NCBI GenBank assembly: GCA_963700305.1
Contig: CAVOXB010000011.1
Location: forward strand, 1-64,000
Origin: Desulfomonile sp963700305
GTDB taxonomy: Bacteria > Desulfobacterota > Desulfomonilia > Desulfomonilales > Desulfomonilaceae
Length of the DNA: 64,000 nt
Reading direction: 5' to 3'
In this document: in pieces, positions 11,184-20,671 of the stretch
Layout of the letters: the number at the start of each line of letters is the position of its first letter
Position numbering within the stretch: the stretch's first letter is position 1
Position numbers and translations under genes: made by a program
The notes under the pieces: generated by a model
Database searches by the model: none
Seen by the model: only the letters and a program-made list of their open reading frames with translations
What the model was told of the DNA's origin: nothing

Positions 11184-12690
11184 ATGAAAAAACCCATGGA
11201 ATTCGGCTTTTCTTTTGGCGAAAACCGTTCCGACCCTCAGCGACAGGAACGCACTCGGTTTCGAATACTGGTGCTGGGAGATTTCAGCGGACGAAAGCGC
11301 GGCGACTCGCTCAATTCATCGAACGACCGGCCCTTGATCGAAGTCGCCTGTAATACGCTCGATGCGGCCATCGCAAAAGTGAACACGAAAATCGAGTTGG
11401 CGTTGCCGGGAACAAACGACGAGGCATTCACGCTCCGGTTTGAGTCCCTGGACGATTTTCATCCCGATCGTTTACTAACCCGCGTGCCTCAGCTTCAGAC
11501 ACTCAAAGACCTCCGCAATCAACTGACTGAACCCTGCCACGTTTGAGTCGGCGGCGGCCGTCGTCCGAAGTTGGAGCCAGGCATCCCCTCCTCCGTCGGC
11601 ATCGTCGGCCACCGGCGAACCGGCTTCCGTGAAGGAATCCCATGCCGAAAGCACCGATGACGTGTTGACGCGCCTCCTCGGCCGGCCACGCTCAGGAGCC
11701 GCCGACACCGGCGCGCCATCCGCCAAGCCGGGCAACGTCGATGCCTTTATCCGCCGGATCGTCGCGACAACCCCGGCTATCCAGGCCCACCCCGAGCGCG
11801 CTCAACTGGTCGCGGCGGTTGACGCCGAACTGACCGGAAAGATGCGGCAAATCCTTCATCATCCAGTGTTTCAAGCCATCGAGGCAAACTGGCGTGGACT
11901 CGACTTCCTGCTTCGGAATATAGAGACGGACGAGGATATGGAAGTCTGGCTCTGGGATATCTCCAAGGAAGAACTGGGCATGGATTTGGGAAGCGCGAAG
12001 TCGCCGGAGACAAGTGGCTTCTACCGGAAATGTATCGGGCATGCCCCGGACTCCACCGCCGAATCGCCGTGGGCCGCGCTCGTCGGACTCTATAATCTCA
12101 CCCCCTCTCAAGGGGATATCGACATGCTCCGAGGGTTGGCTTTTCTGGCTGACAAGACGGATGCCTCTTTTCTGGCCGCAGCCGACTACGAGACCTGGAA
12201 TACCTCGTTCATCGCAGGAACACAGGATACCCATCTCACGATCATGTGGAATCAGTTGCGCCGGGCCCCTGAGGCGGCGCGCATCGGATTACTCGTCCCC
12301 CGCTTTCTCTTGCGACTTCCGTATGGGCAAGACACCGATCCCGTCGATGAATTCACGTTCGAGGAATGGGGCGGCGACGAGACCCGGCGCCCTTACCTTT
12401 GGGGCAACCCGGCACTGGTTGCAGCCTGCCTTCTCGGACAATCGTTTAATCAATCCGGATGGGACTTCGCGGCCGGTGAAATGAACGAATTGGAGGGGCT
12501 CCCAGCCCATGTCTACCGAGAGGACGGAGAATCCAGGATGACGCCCTGCGCCGAAGTGTGGCTGAGCGATGCTGAAGCGGAGGAATGGACCGCCCAGGGG
12601 TTCATTCCGCTTCGATCCATTCGGGGACGGGACGCCGTGCGCATCGACAGTTTTCAGTCGTTGCATCTGCCGCCGTTGTCCTTGTACTGA
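11184..12690 (+). CDS. Fused TssB–TssC contractile-sheath-like protein, one frameshift
   Basis: ATG 11184 follows GGGGGGAAG. Corrected length is about 501 residues. Residues 1–125 resemble the type VI sheath small subunit (FRILVLGDFSGR near the start; FHPDRLLTRVPQL later). Residues about 150–501 resemble the large subunit TssC, with IDAFIRRI-like VDAFIRRIV, QILHHPVFQAIEANWRGLDFL and WDISKEEL. The frame slips at CCC (11532–11534); one base fewer gives LTEPATFESAAAVV, the expected linker. No other type VI genes (baseplate, ClpV, Hcp, VgrG, membrane complex) are in the window, so it is an orphan here. TssB and TssC are normally separate genes, which makes the single reading notable. Confidence 0.82.
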
Positions 12691-12751
12691 AACTTGGCTG
12701 CGAAGTGGGCGGCGCCTAACGTCATCCTCCCGGCAGAAACGATGCTGCGAA

Positions 12752-13774
12752 TCATGGCGTTGAAGTCGGGGCATTGACCACGGCGGGAGTGGCGTTGGAT
12801 GAACCGCCGCCGATCATCTGGGCGGCGAACTTGATTCCCATCGCATTCATCTCGCGCTGTTGGGCCGCGAATGTCTGAAACTGCCTCATCTGCGATGAGC
12901 TGAGGATTCTTGACGCTGTTGCGATGTACTGCGATTGAATAGAGTCCATGTGCGTCAGTATCTGACTTATGTTTGTCTCGGTGAACTGCGATGGATCGGG
13001 CGGCGTGTCCTGTCGGTAAATCGCTTGAACATCGGGTGAGTTCGTGCGGACCTGGTACATGGCGTTGACCAGATCGTATTCCTGCTGGTCGGTCAATGGT
13101 TCGCCCGATGAAGCCATGGAGTTCTTGAACATCTCGACCTGTATACGTTCCGGTTGTGTTGCCTCGTACTGTTTGAAGGCGTCGTAGTCATCCGAGCCGA
13201 GTAACTGTTCGATTCTCTTGTCGTACAATTCATTCACAGTCTGCAGTTCCCTGGCTTTCTGCTTGCGTTCCTCCGGCGTCGCATTGCCGCTCATGAAAGC
13301 CATGCTGCTCTCCATCAGCGCCATCTGGCGATCCATCAGAATTTCCTTCAGCGCGTCGATGGTCGCTTCCGGCTTGTCGAAGAACTTGAACAGCCGGTCG
13401 TATTGCATCGCAAGTTGTATCTTCGATTGTTCGCGGACCATTTGCTTCATCACGGGATTCGTCATCATGGTGCTGACGTTCGCGAAGAAGTCGGCTATGG
13501 TGGGCTCGCGCTTGTTCCCGGCAACGGCAGCCGGTGTTGCCGGTTTAGGCGGCGCGGCGACGGCAGGTGTTGCCGCAAACTCCGCACGTTTCGTTTCCAC
13601 CGCGACCTCCCGGTGTGGAATGGGAGTTGGCGCAGGAACATGTTGCGCGGTTTTTCCGACAGCGGATTTTTCCGTGATGGCTTGCTTCAATTCCGCGATT
13701 TGTCTTCGTTGAAGACCGACAACTGCCAGTACGGCGACCCCTATGATCCATACGGCCAACGACAATTTTTTCAT
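12752..13774 (-). CDS. Single-pass membrane protein, unknown function
   Basis: A 340-residue protein. ATG 13774 has GAGGGGAG just upstream; longer starts lack one. Residues 4–22 form a hydrophobic anchor, followed by a Pro/Ala-rich linker to about residue 100 and a helical, Met/Gln-rich globular part containing NPVMKQMVREQSKIQLAMQY and a C-terminal NAMGIKFAAQMIGGG. No catalytic motif is seen. The topology (short cytoplasmic tip, one helix, periplasmic body) is inferred. It diverges from the TPR–methyltransferase gene across about 170 bp. Confidence 0.65.
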   Translation of the reverse strand: MKKLSLAVWIIGVAVLAVVGLQRRQIAELKQAITEKSAVGKTAQHVPAPTPIPHREVAVETKRAEFAATPAVAAPPKPATPAAVAGNKREPTIADFFANVSTMMTNPVMKQMVREQSKIQLAMQYDRLFKFFDKPEATIDALKEILMDRQMALMESSMAFMSGNATPEERKQKARELQTVNELYDKRIEQLLGSDDYDAFKQYEATQPERIQVEMFKNSMASSGEPLTDQQEYDLVNAMYQVRTNSPDVQAIYRQDTPPDPSQFTETNISQILTHMDSIQSQYIATASRILSSSQMRQFQTFAAQQREMNAMGIKFAAQMIGGGSSNATPAVVNAPTSTP

Positions 13775-13947
13775 TCTTGTCTCCCCTCTCCGAATCCGCG
13801 CAGAACCCATGAACCCTGTAGACAAGGACAAAACCTACCGTCGATTGTTCCTGCATTCTTCGCGCTTTTTATCCCCCTCTTCCATCTCACGCAAGTCATT
13901 AAATTGAATTTCTTTTTGCGGACCGTATCGTTTAGTCTGTCTGCGCG

Positions 13948-15483
13948 ATGGCGTCTGCCAAGAACAATCAACAGGACTTGAGCGTCAGCGAGGCATTGGC
14001 CTTGGCTGTACAGTTGCATCGTAGCGGACAACTTTCGCAAGCCGAGACGATCTACCGGCGGATTCTTGCGATTTGCCCCGATCACCCCGATGCTTTGCAC
14101 TTTCTGGGCGTGCTTCTGCATCAACAGAAAAAGAGCGCGGAGGCCATCGAATGGATCGGCAAGGCCATTGCTCTCGCGCCGGATCAGCCTGACTTCTATA
14201 ACAATCTGGGGAATGTGTTCAAAGAGCAGGGTCGGCTCGCGGAAGCGGCTTCCGCCTACCGCAAGGTCATCGCGCTGCAGCCGAACAGCGCGGCCGCGTA
14301 CAACAACCTCGGGACCATCTTGAAGGACCAGGAAGACCTTGACGGCGCCCTTGCGGCCTACCGGAAAGCGATTGAGCTCCAACCGGACCACATTGGGGCG
14401 CTGTTAAATCTCGGAAGCGCGCTCGCCATGCGGGAAAAGTTGGGTGAGGCCATCGCCGCCTACGAGAAGGTGATTGACCTGAACCCCACTCATGCGGAGG
14501 CCTACTACCGGCTCGGTCATATCTACTGGGACCAGGGCAAGTTTGATGAAGCGGCGGCCGTGTTCCGGAAAACTACGGATCTTGATCCGAACCATCCGGA
14601 TGCCTACTTCGTTCTCGGCAACCTGTTCCATGAGCATACCCGGTACGAGGAGGCCGTCGAGGCCTACCGAAAAAGCATCGCGATCAATCCGCGAATCCCC
14701 CAAGCCTATCGTAATCTGGGCCTTACCCTCAACGTTCTGGGCAGAACCGATGAGGCCGCGGTCGTGTGGGAGCAGTGGTTGAAGGCCGAGCCCGACAACC
14801 CTATTCCGCGGTACATGCTGGCAGCGGCAACGGGTCGGAATGTGCCCCCCAGGGCCGCGGATGACTTCATCCAAAAGACGTTCGACAGCTTTGCCCGAAC
14901 TTTCGACAAGCAATTGAAGCGCCTCTCGTATCATGCGCCCGATTTGATCGCGGAGGCTATCGCGAAAGAACTGGGACCGTCAACGCGTGAACTGGAAGTC
15001 TTGGACGCGGGGTGCGGGACCGGCCTTTGCGGACCGTTGCTCCGCCCCTATGCACGGCGCCTGACGGGGGTCGATCTGTCGGCTGGAATGATCGAGAAAG
15101 CGCGGGAACGCGGCGGCTATGACCAGTTGGTCACGGCTGAGCTGACGGACTTCATGATCCATTCCGTAGGCGCGTACGACCTTATCGCCTCGGCCGACAC
15201 GCTTGTCTACTTTGGGGACCTGAACCCCATATTTCAAGCGGCCGCGAAGACGTTGCGATCCGGCGGGCGCTTCGTCTTTACATTGGAGAAAGCGCCTGAT
15301 GCCGGCGGTGGAAGCGGGTTCGTTCTTCACCTGTTCGGACGCTACTGTCACGAGGAGAGCTACGTTCAAACCTGCCTGTCTGAAGCCGGTTTCACGGTCC
15401 GCTCCATGTCCCCGGTCATTCTGCGCCTGGAAGCCGGCAAGCCGGTAGACGGCATCCTGGTGGTTGCTCAAAGAGGAAGTTAA
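13948..15483 (+). CDS. TPR-repeat SAM-dependent methyltransferase
   Basis: A 511-residue cytoplasmic protein. Residues about 5–310 are consecutive 34-residue tetratricopeptide repeats (recurring A-x-x-LG-x-x-x and AYRKAIxLQP patterns). Residues about 330–505 form a class I methyltransferase fold: motif I VLDAGCGTG at 351–359, then LTGVDLSAGMIEKA and a GRFVFTLE strand. This matches predicted TPR-containing methyltransferases; the substrate is unknown. ATG 13948 is the first start in frame with the TPRs; the ribosome site is weak. Just downstream and convergent is another methyltransferase-related gene, so the two may act on related protein substrates (inference). Confidence 0.85.
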   Translation: MASAKNNQQDLSVSEALALAVQLHRSGQLSQAETIYRRILAICPDHPDALHFLGVLLHQQKKSAEAIEWIGKAIALAPDQPDFYNNLGNVFKEQGRLAEAASAYRKVIALQPNSAAAYNNLGTILKDQEDLDGALAAYRKAIELQPDHIGALLNLGSALAMREKLGEAIAAYEKVIDLNPTHAEAYYRLGHIYWDQGKFDEAAAVFRKTTDLDPNHPDAYFVLGNLFHEHTRYEEAVEAYRKSIAINPRIPQAYRNLGLTLNVLGRTDEAAVVWEQWLKAEPDNPIPRYMLAAATGRNVPPRAADDFIQKTFDSFARTFDKQLKRLSYHAPDLIAEAIAKELGPSTRELEVLDAGCGTGLCGPLLRPYARRLTGVDLSAGMIEKARERGGYDQLVTAELTDFMIHSVGAYDLIASADTLVYFGDLNPIFQAAAKTLRSGGRFVFTLEKAPDAGGGSGFVLHLFGRYCHEESYVQTCLSEAGFTVRSMSPVILRLEAGKPVDGILVVAQRGS

Positions 15484-15503
15484 CCCTGTCAGGGGCGCAG
15501 CAA

Positions 15504-16520
15504 CTAGGCCACAAGGACCGCTGAGCGAGCGAGGCTGGTCAGATTCGCTTCCAGTTCGTCGGCAAGATATTTGAGGGCTTCCTGAATGTCATGGATCGGT
15601 TGTCCCTCATGACAAACGACGACGGAACCGGATTTCACAAATTCGCTCAAATCGTTAAGCAGCGCCGCCCGATCATATGTTCCATCAAGGAGCAGCACCA
15701 ACTGTCGGCCCAGCTTGTCGTCAATCTTCATGGCGGTATGGCGCAAAGTCGGCACAACATTGCCCTCCTTGAGTTGCAGGCGCGCCAGCGCGCTGGCTGT
15801 CGGTCGCTCGCTGACTTCGGTCACAAAACTTGGCGCATGAGCGTGGAGTTCGACAAAGCCGGCGGTGTAGGCCTGCAGGAGCGCCTCCGCCAATTCCCGG
15901 GCATCGTCTACATCCCCCGCGATCGGTTCCCCCGTATCGTGCGCCAGTTGACTCCGCACAAAACCGAGCAGTTCATGGAAGCGCACGTGCCGGGGCCAGA
16001 CGGCGCCGAGGTGAACGAAAGCTGTTTTGACAACGGGATGGCCAGTCTCGATTTCGGCGCCCTTGGGCCCAAGAAATAGGACAGCGAGGCGAGATCCGGC
16101 GTCCGGATTGGGAGATGCCGGGCGGACGTCGCCGGCGACATACAGATCCTGAACACGCGAGGCTTCCCATGTACGATCGAGGTTCACCTCCTTGCGACAG
16201 AGAAGCGTCTGCCGGAATGCCCGACACCTGAGAAAATCCGAATACTGCTCTCGGGCGATCACATCCCCGCTGTCCAGTTCGCGCAGCGTTGCGGCGACAT
16301 GAGGCGCGTAATCCTCCGGCTGCAAGTCAATGACATCGGCTTCGGACAAATATTGCAGACTGTGGCGGGCCGCGTGCTCCGCGAACTCATGGAAATACAC
16401 AGGGTGGTTCACCGAGCTCAGGTCGTCGTGAAAAAAAGCGGCATCGGTATACTTGACAACTCGTTCCAGTTCCTGTTTGAGCATCGGCGGGAGGTCAGGG
16501 ACAGCTTGGCAAAACTGTTC
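15504..16520 (-). CDS. Methyltransferase regulatory-domain protein, 5' part missing
   Basis: About 340 residues matching the regulatory and C-terminal part of the protein-lysine-methyltransferase-like family: DAAFFHDDLSSVNHPVYFHE and HSLQYLSEADVIDLQPEDY are the characteristic block. In the family an N-terminal SAM-binding domain of roughly 250–300 residues comes first. It is absent here, and the reading frame meets unrelated sequence near 16,500. A TTG at 16,529 opens the frame but is unlikely to be a real start. The lost 5' end coincides with the proposed sequence junction. Characterised relatives methylate surface proteins; that role here is inference. Confidence 0.75.
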   Translation of the reverse strand, partial: EQFCQAVPDLPPMLKQELERVVKYTDAAFFHDDLSSVNHPVYFHEFAEHAARHSLQYLSEADVIDLQPEDYAPHVAATLRELDSGDVIAREQYSDFLRCRAFRQTLLCRKEVNLDRTWEASRVQDLYVAGDVRPASPNPDAGSRLAVLFLGPKGAEIETGHPVVKTAFVHLGAVWPRHVRFHELLGFVRSQLAHDTGEPIAGDVDDARELAEALLQAYTAGFVELHAHAPSFVTEVSERPTASALARLQLKEGNVVPTLRHTAMKIDDKLGRQLVLLLDGTYDRAALLNDLSEFVKSGSVVVCHEGQPIHDIQEALKYLADELEANLTSLARSAVLVA

Positions 16521-16525
16521 AAGTG
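16490..16525. other. Junction between two unrelated gene fragments
   Basis: Leftward, the minus strand reads as the middle of a methyltransferase regulatory-domain gene. Rightward, the plus strand reads as the end of a different gene (fragment ending 16,667). Both lack their 5' parts, and the two readings meet within about 35 bases. Base composition and repeat content change across the same point. The exact breakpoint cannot be fixed by eye because both readings stay open for some codons. Confidence 0.7.
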
Positions 16526-16667
16526 CCAACCGGATCGCATTGAGCGGCTATTGGCAACAGCGCCGGTGACGATCAAGAGCGGTGTCAGCATGGACGCTGC
16601 TTTCAAATACCAGAAGGCCATCCAAGACGCGGGTGCTGAATGCATAGTCAAGTCTGGCGATGAATGA
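16494..16667 (+). CDS. C-terminal fragment of a protein with a small L7/L12-like domain
   Basis: An open 3' gene end of about 57 codons. The pattern LAKLFKCQPDRIERLLA, then VTIKSGVSMDAAFKYQKAI and AGAECIV is a small alpha/beta module often fused to membrane proteins in delta-proteobacteria (family resemblance from memory). The N-terminal 80 residues of the membrane protein at 49,103–50,464 have a similar layout. Sequence upstream of about 16,494 in this frame is antisense to the methyltransferase gene and does not look coding. It is therefore a truncated gene at the junction. Confidence 0.55.
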   Translation, partial: VRDSLAKLFKCQPDRIERLLATAPVTIKSGVSMDAAFKYQKAIQDAGAECIVKSGDE

Positions 16668-16723
16668 AATCGCATTTGCAAATTGGTGGTTTGAGGTCGG
16701 GGACGTCTCAAGTAACAAGAGTA

Positions 16724-17072
16724 TTATCTCAGAAACAATTGTATGGCTTGAATGGTGTGGTCATCAAATCGACCTTTCAGACCGCGGATGTCGTCGCACA
16801 TGGACTTCAGCAGGGGACATTTGTAAGAGGTAACATTTTCATAAAATCTCGATTGGCGATTGGGCGAGGGACGCCATCCGGATTTGCTCATTGTGACAAG
16901 ATAATGATTTAGCGCCATGTGGATCTGGTCCGGTCTGGGACCGCCCATTTCTTTAAGTGCCAGGTAGTCTTGCTGCCTCATGACTACTGTCACCACTTCG
17001 GATCTCGGGCTGCTTGCCTACATCTTTCAGATCGGGCACAGTTTTCACTTGAGCAGGAACCTTTTGATCCAT
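16724..17072 (-). CDS. Small ribbon-helix-helix-like protein, one frameshift
   Basis: Probably about 115 residues. From ATG 17072 the frame reads MDQKVPAQVKTVPDL to PEIRS, then continues in the next frame as VTVVMRQQDYLALKEMGG and PDQIHMALNHYL. One extra base near 16,994–17,000 explains the break. A strand followed by two helices in that central part suggests a ribbon-helix-helix (Arc/CopG-like) fold, which usually binds DNA. The Lys/Arg-rich C-terminal half is unrecognised. No clear ribosome site is seen. An alternative is a 90-residue protein from the GTG at 16,996. It is the first apparently whole gene right of the junction. Confidence 0.45.
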
Positions 17073-17134
17073 GCAATGCCTCTATGATTGAACCATTTTG
17101 GACATACAACATAACGAGCAAAATTGCTTTTACA

Positions 17135-17262
17135 ATTGCCAAAATTCTTGTCCAATTTACTGGAATTTTACCCGTCACCCCGGATCGTAGTCCGGGGCAG
17201 GCTTTGATCCGGGGTCCAGATTCTGGATTCCTTCCTTCGCAGGAATGACGAGGAAACGGACT
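17135..17262. repeat. Dispersed repeat: TTGCCAAAATT box plus palindromic element
   Basis: TTGCCAAAATTCTTGTCC at about 17,137 recurs at 48,770 in near-identical form. It is followed by a GC-rich palindrome around CCGGATCGTAGTCCGGGG and an ATTCTGGATTCC…GCAGGAATGACG element, a type of extragenic repeat found in many proteobacteria. None occurs left of the 16.5-kb junction. The adjoining 17,263–17,653 holds no gene I can support. Confidence 0.6.
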
Positions 17263-17653
17263 TTCTTTTTGGCAATTGCTATAAACACCACAAAGAAGCG
17301 TGTCAAGCGGACCTAAAGACTATTTTCGGCAGAGTCAGAATGTTTATGCACATTTCCAACTGAGTCACTCGACAACGATAACCCAGTTTCTAAAACATTT
17401 TTTTAGAATGTCATGAAAAGCAGGTTAGAATGCCGAAAATAAATACGCAGCGCGCAACTCGGGCGATCACACGGAGTTTCTATATAAATGTTCGAAAGGT
17501 CGTCGTCGGAAAAGAAGCCAGGATTTCCTGAAAGACTTACTACAAAATTAGCAATAACTTCTAATAAATGGCTCTCAACCTGTCAGCGGCCGACAGACCA
17601 GAGGTTCAACCAAATCGAAATGCCCTTACACATCTCATGGTCGATGCGCGCGG

Positions 17654-18049
17654 CTACTTGCCGGAGATGGCGCTCCTGTAAAGCGCCAGGCCAATGGTAA
17701 AGTCAGCAATAACAATCAAAATGTCCGGGAATGTGGATTCCAGAAGCCACGCAAAGGGCTGCTGAAAAAAGCTGACTTTAATCCAGCCTTCTAAAGACGA
17801 GACGATGGAAACGTCCGTCATCATGATTATTCCCAAGAAATTCAGAAAACTATTCACCAACAATGCCCAGACGGCTGTGCTCCTGGAGAGGAACAGAATA
17901 GTCACCACTATTATGTCCACGCCGGAGAAGAAACTTGCCCAAAAATGGCTTAGAAACTGTGAAGGAGGATGCACCTTGTAATGCAGCATAAACGAAGCCA
18001 CAGCCAGCCCCACCAGTGCTATCAATAATTGGATGCGTTGCTCTTTCAT
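17654..18049 (-). CDS. Four-helix membrane protein, unknown function
   Basis: A 131-residue integral membrane protein. ATG 18049 follows AGGAGG at ideal distance. Four hydrophobic segments lie at about 6–24, 37–55, 59–78 and 103–125. Features are HYKVHPP after helix 1 and PDILIVIADF in helix 4. It is the last gene of a compact minus-strand unit with the two tiny membrane peptides upstream; the stop of the nearer peptide lies within its ribosome site, so translation is probably coupled. No function can be assigned from sequence. Confidence 0.75.
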   Translation of the reverse strand: MKEQRIQLLIALVGLAVASFMLHYKVHPPSQFLSHFWASFFSGVDIIVVTILFLSRSTAVWALLVNSFLNFLGIIMMTDVSIVSSLEGWIKVSFFQQPFAWLLESTFPDILIVIADFTIGLALYRSAISGK

Positions 18050-18058
18050 GCCATCCTC

Positions 18059-18160
18059 CTAAGCGAATCGGACTGACCAGCCCAAAAAAAATATCAGAAC
18101 CACAGCAATTGCATGAACGACAAACCAACCTGTTTTCGGATACATTATCTTTTGCAGCAT
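18059..18160 (-). CDS. Tiny single-pass membrane peptide, 33 aa
   Basis: A short frame from ATG 18160 to TAG, preceded by GGGAGGGTGAC. The peptide is a short basic tail, then one hydrophobic helix beginning GWFVVHAIAVVLIFFLGW, ending in SVRFA. Its start is five bases after the stop of the preceding tiny gene and its stop abuts the ribosome site of the following 131-residue gene. It shares a W-x-x-V-H-x-I pattern with the preceding peptide, so the pair is probably paralogous. Function unknown. Confidence 0.65.
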   Translation of the reverse strand: MLQKIMYPKTGWFVVHAIAVVLIFFLGWSVRFA

Positions 18161-18165
18161 AATTG

Positions 18166-18276
18166 TCACCCTCCCAGGAATGTCGACGCCAATCGTCCGG
18201 CTGTGTATACCAACGAAAACCCTATAAAATGAACCATCCACCATCTAACAGTAAGAAAACGCCATTTCGTGTGCAT
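18166..18276 (-). CDS. Tiny single-pass membrane peptide, 36 aa
   Basis: ATG 18276 follows an excellent site (GGAGGCGGGGAG). The 36-residue product starts MHTKWRFLTVRWWMVHFIGF and continues as one hydrophobic helix to TAGRLASTFLGG. A positively charged start and aromatic belt suggest an inner-membrane helix with the N-terminus inside. First gene of the three-gene unit; with its neighbour it forms a tandem of similar tiny proteins with a His at the membrane interface. It may be a small subunit of a larger complex, but nothing in the sequence names the partner. Confidence 0.65.
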   Translation of the reverse strand: MHTKWRFLTVRWWMVHFIGFSLVYTAGRLASTFLGG

Positions 18277-18863
18277 CTCCCCGCCTCCGACTCGCTCCTG
18301 ATACCGTTTCTAATAATCTTCGACTGTCAATAAGTTAATTCACTAGACATCTTTGGTCGTGTTGAGTTCCCGCTACTGTAATTCTTGTCCGAATGAACTA
18401 ACATAGAAATGCAACAGTACGCGGAAATCGGATACGGGCATAAAATAGAACGTTTGCGTTCAGGCTTGTGGGGCGTTGAAGATTTATGGGGTCATGTTAT
18501 TACTTATGAAGGATGATCTACCGGTTTATGCCTGAGTTGTTCACCTTTTGTTGCCGGGAGAGGTCTTTTCATCCTAACGAATTACAGGCATGACCGACAT
18601 GTTTTCGGAATTCGGCTTGCTAAAAGACCTTTGCAAAGAAGAGCAATTGAATCTACAATCTCTGTCCACAAAAACGAGATCACCGGGGGCGAGCGGTATC
18701 AATCCATGTTGCTGTTTTCGGTAGCTTTATCGTTTCATCGGGCAAGTGTGGTCTCCCGAAGCAGGGGCCCCTCGACGCACTATTGTCCATTTACCTGAAT
18801 TTCGACGAATTGCTGTAGTTTCGCTATGCCTAATCGGAAATCGAAGATATTTAAGGAGTTCAC
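18277..18863. other. Gene-free divergent intergenic region
   Basis: About 590 bp between the tiny-peptide operon (minus) and pckG (plus). AT-rich, with several short open frames but none with both a ribosome site and coding character. It must carry promoters for both directions; I cannot point to a convincing −35/−10 pair. No dispersed repeat copy was seen. Confidence 0.5.
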
Positions 18864-20671
18864 ATGACAAACAACAAAAAACTCTTGGATTTTGTGAAAA
18901 AAACAGCCGAAATGTGCCGGCCGGATGACGTTTACTGGTGCAACGGTTCTGATGAAGAGTATCAACTGATGGTGCGGCTGATGATCCACGCGGGAACCGC
19001 AATCCCGATGAATTCGGCGAAGCGTCCTAACAGCATATACGTTCGCTCAAGCCCCGCGGATGTTGCACGAGTCGAGGACAGAACATTTATCTGTTCAAAG
19101 CACGAAAAAGATGCAGGCCCGACAAACAATTGGGCGGATCCCGGCGAAATGAAAGCCAAATTGACCAACCTATTCACAGGCGCAATGAGGGGCCGCACAA
19201 TGTACGTGATACCGTACAGCATGGGTCCTACGGGTTCACCAATTGCGGGTATCGGGGTGGAATTGACCGACTCGCCGTACGTGGTCGCGAACATGCACAT
19301 AATGACCCGCGTCAGGAAAAAGGTCATCGAGGTGTTGGGTGACACCGGCGACTTCGTGAAAGGCCTCCATTCTGTGGGTGCGCCGCTGCTCGATGCTACC
19401 GATTCTGATTCACCGTGGCCCTGCAACTCGGATCACAAATACATATGCCATTTCCCTGACACCCGTGAAATATGGTCTTTTGGTTCGGGATACGGCGGAA
19501 ACGCTCTGCTGGGTAAGAAGTGCCATGCGTTGAGGATCGCTTCAGTCCAGGCTCGAGACGAAGGTTGGATGGCCGAACATATGCTGATTCTCAAGTTGAC
19601 CAACCCCGAGGGGCAGTCGCGATACATAACCGGTGCATTTCCTTCGGCTTGTGGAAAGACTAACCTGGCCATGCTCATCCCCACAATACCGGGCTGGAAA
19701 GTGGAAACCGTGGGCGACGATATCGCCTGGATGAAATTCGGCTCCGATGGTCGGCTGTACGCGATAAACCCGGAAGCAGGTTTTTCGGGGTTGCCCCGGG
19801 GACCAGCATGAAATCAAATGCCAATGCGTTGCTTGCCGCTGAACGAAACTCAATATTCACCAATTGCGCCATCACGCCTGATGGCGATGTGTGGTGGGAA
19901 GGAATGAGCGACGAAGCCCCTCCCAACCTGACCGATTGGTTGAGACGGCCGTGGGAGCCCAAATCCGGGAGACCTGCAGCGCATCCTAACGCGAGGTTCA
20001 CAACTCCTGCGAGACAATGCCCCGTGGTTGCGCCCGAATGGGAGGACCCCAAAGGAGTGCCCATTGATGCGATATTATTTGGAGGACGCAGAGGCACGGT
20101 TATTCCTCTCGTGACTGAGGCTTACAATTGGACTCATGGGACTTTTCTCGGGTCGATCGTGAGCAGCGAGACCACATTCGCGGCTGCAGGCAAAGTGGGA
20201 CAACTCCGTCGAGATCCCATGGCAATGCTTCCGTTTTGCGGATATCACATGGGTGACTACTTTGCCCATTGGCTGAAGATCGGAGCGGCCACGGACCCAT
20301 CCAAGCTGCCGAAGGTCTATTACGTAAACTGGTTCAGGCGCGATGCTGGAGGCGAGTTCCTCTGGCCGGGATATGGAGAAAATAGCCGAGTACTGAAATG
20401 GGTTTTCGAGCGTGCGAATGGCACCGCCGACGCTGTTGACACTCCCATTGGAAGACTCCCCGCTCCGGGTTCTTTGGACGTGTCCGGGCTGGATCTAGCC
20501 CCTGAAACGGTTGAAAGGTTGCTTGAGATGGATATGGAAGGCTGGACCCGCGAGGTTCCTCTTATCAAGCAACACTTTGAGACATTCGGTGATCGATTGC
20601 CCAAAGAGCTGCGCGAGGAGATCAATCGCCTGGAGGAGAGGCTGCTGAAATTCAAATGCAGCACTTTGTGA
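18864..20671 (+). CDS. pckG: Phosphoenolpyruvate carboxykinase (GTP), one frameshift
   Basis: Catalyses oxaloacetate + GTP to phosphoenolpyruvate + CO2 + GDP, linking the TCA branch to gluconeogenesis, in the cytoplasm. ATG 18864 follows TTTAAGGAG. Corrected length is about 602 residues, normal for the GTP family. Kinase-1a P-loop GAFPSACGKTNLAM lies at about 257–270 and kinase-2 VGDDIAWM near 282; further on come FGGRRG, WTHGTFLGS and WFRRDAGGEFLWPGYGENSR. The frame breaks at a T5 run (19781–19785): one more T restores AGFFGVAPGTSMKSNA, the expected family sequence. As this is the only clear one-base loss, it is probably an error, not a pseudogene. Monocistronic by context. Confidence 0.93.

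Noticed and set aside
16664..16912. An 82-codon plus-strand frame just after the junction
   Set aside because: Antisense to the ribbon-helix-helix-like gene, whose minus-strand reading has a more plausible protein pattern.
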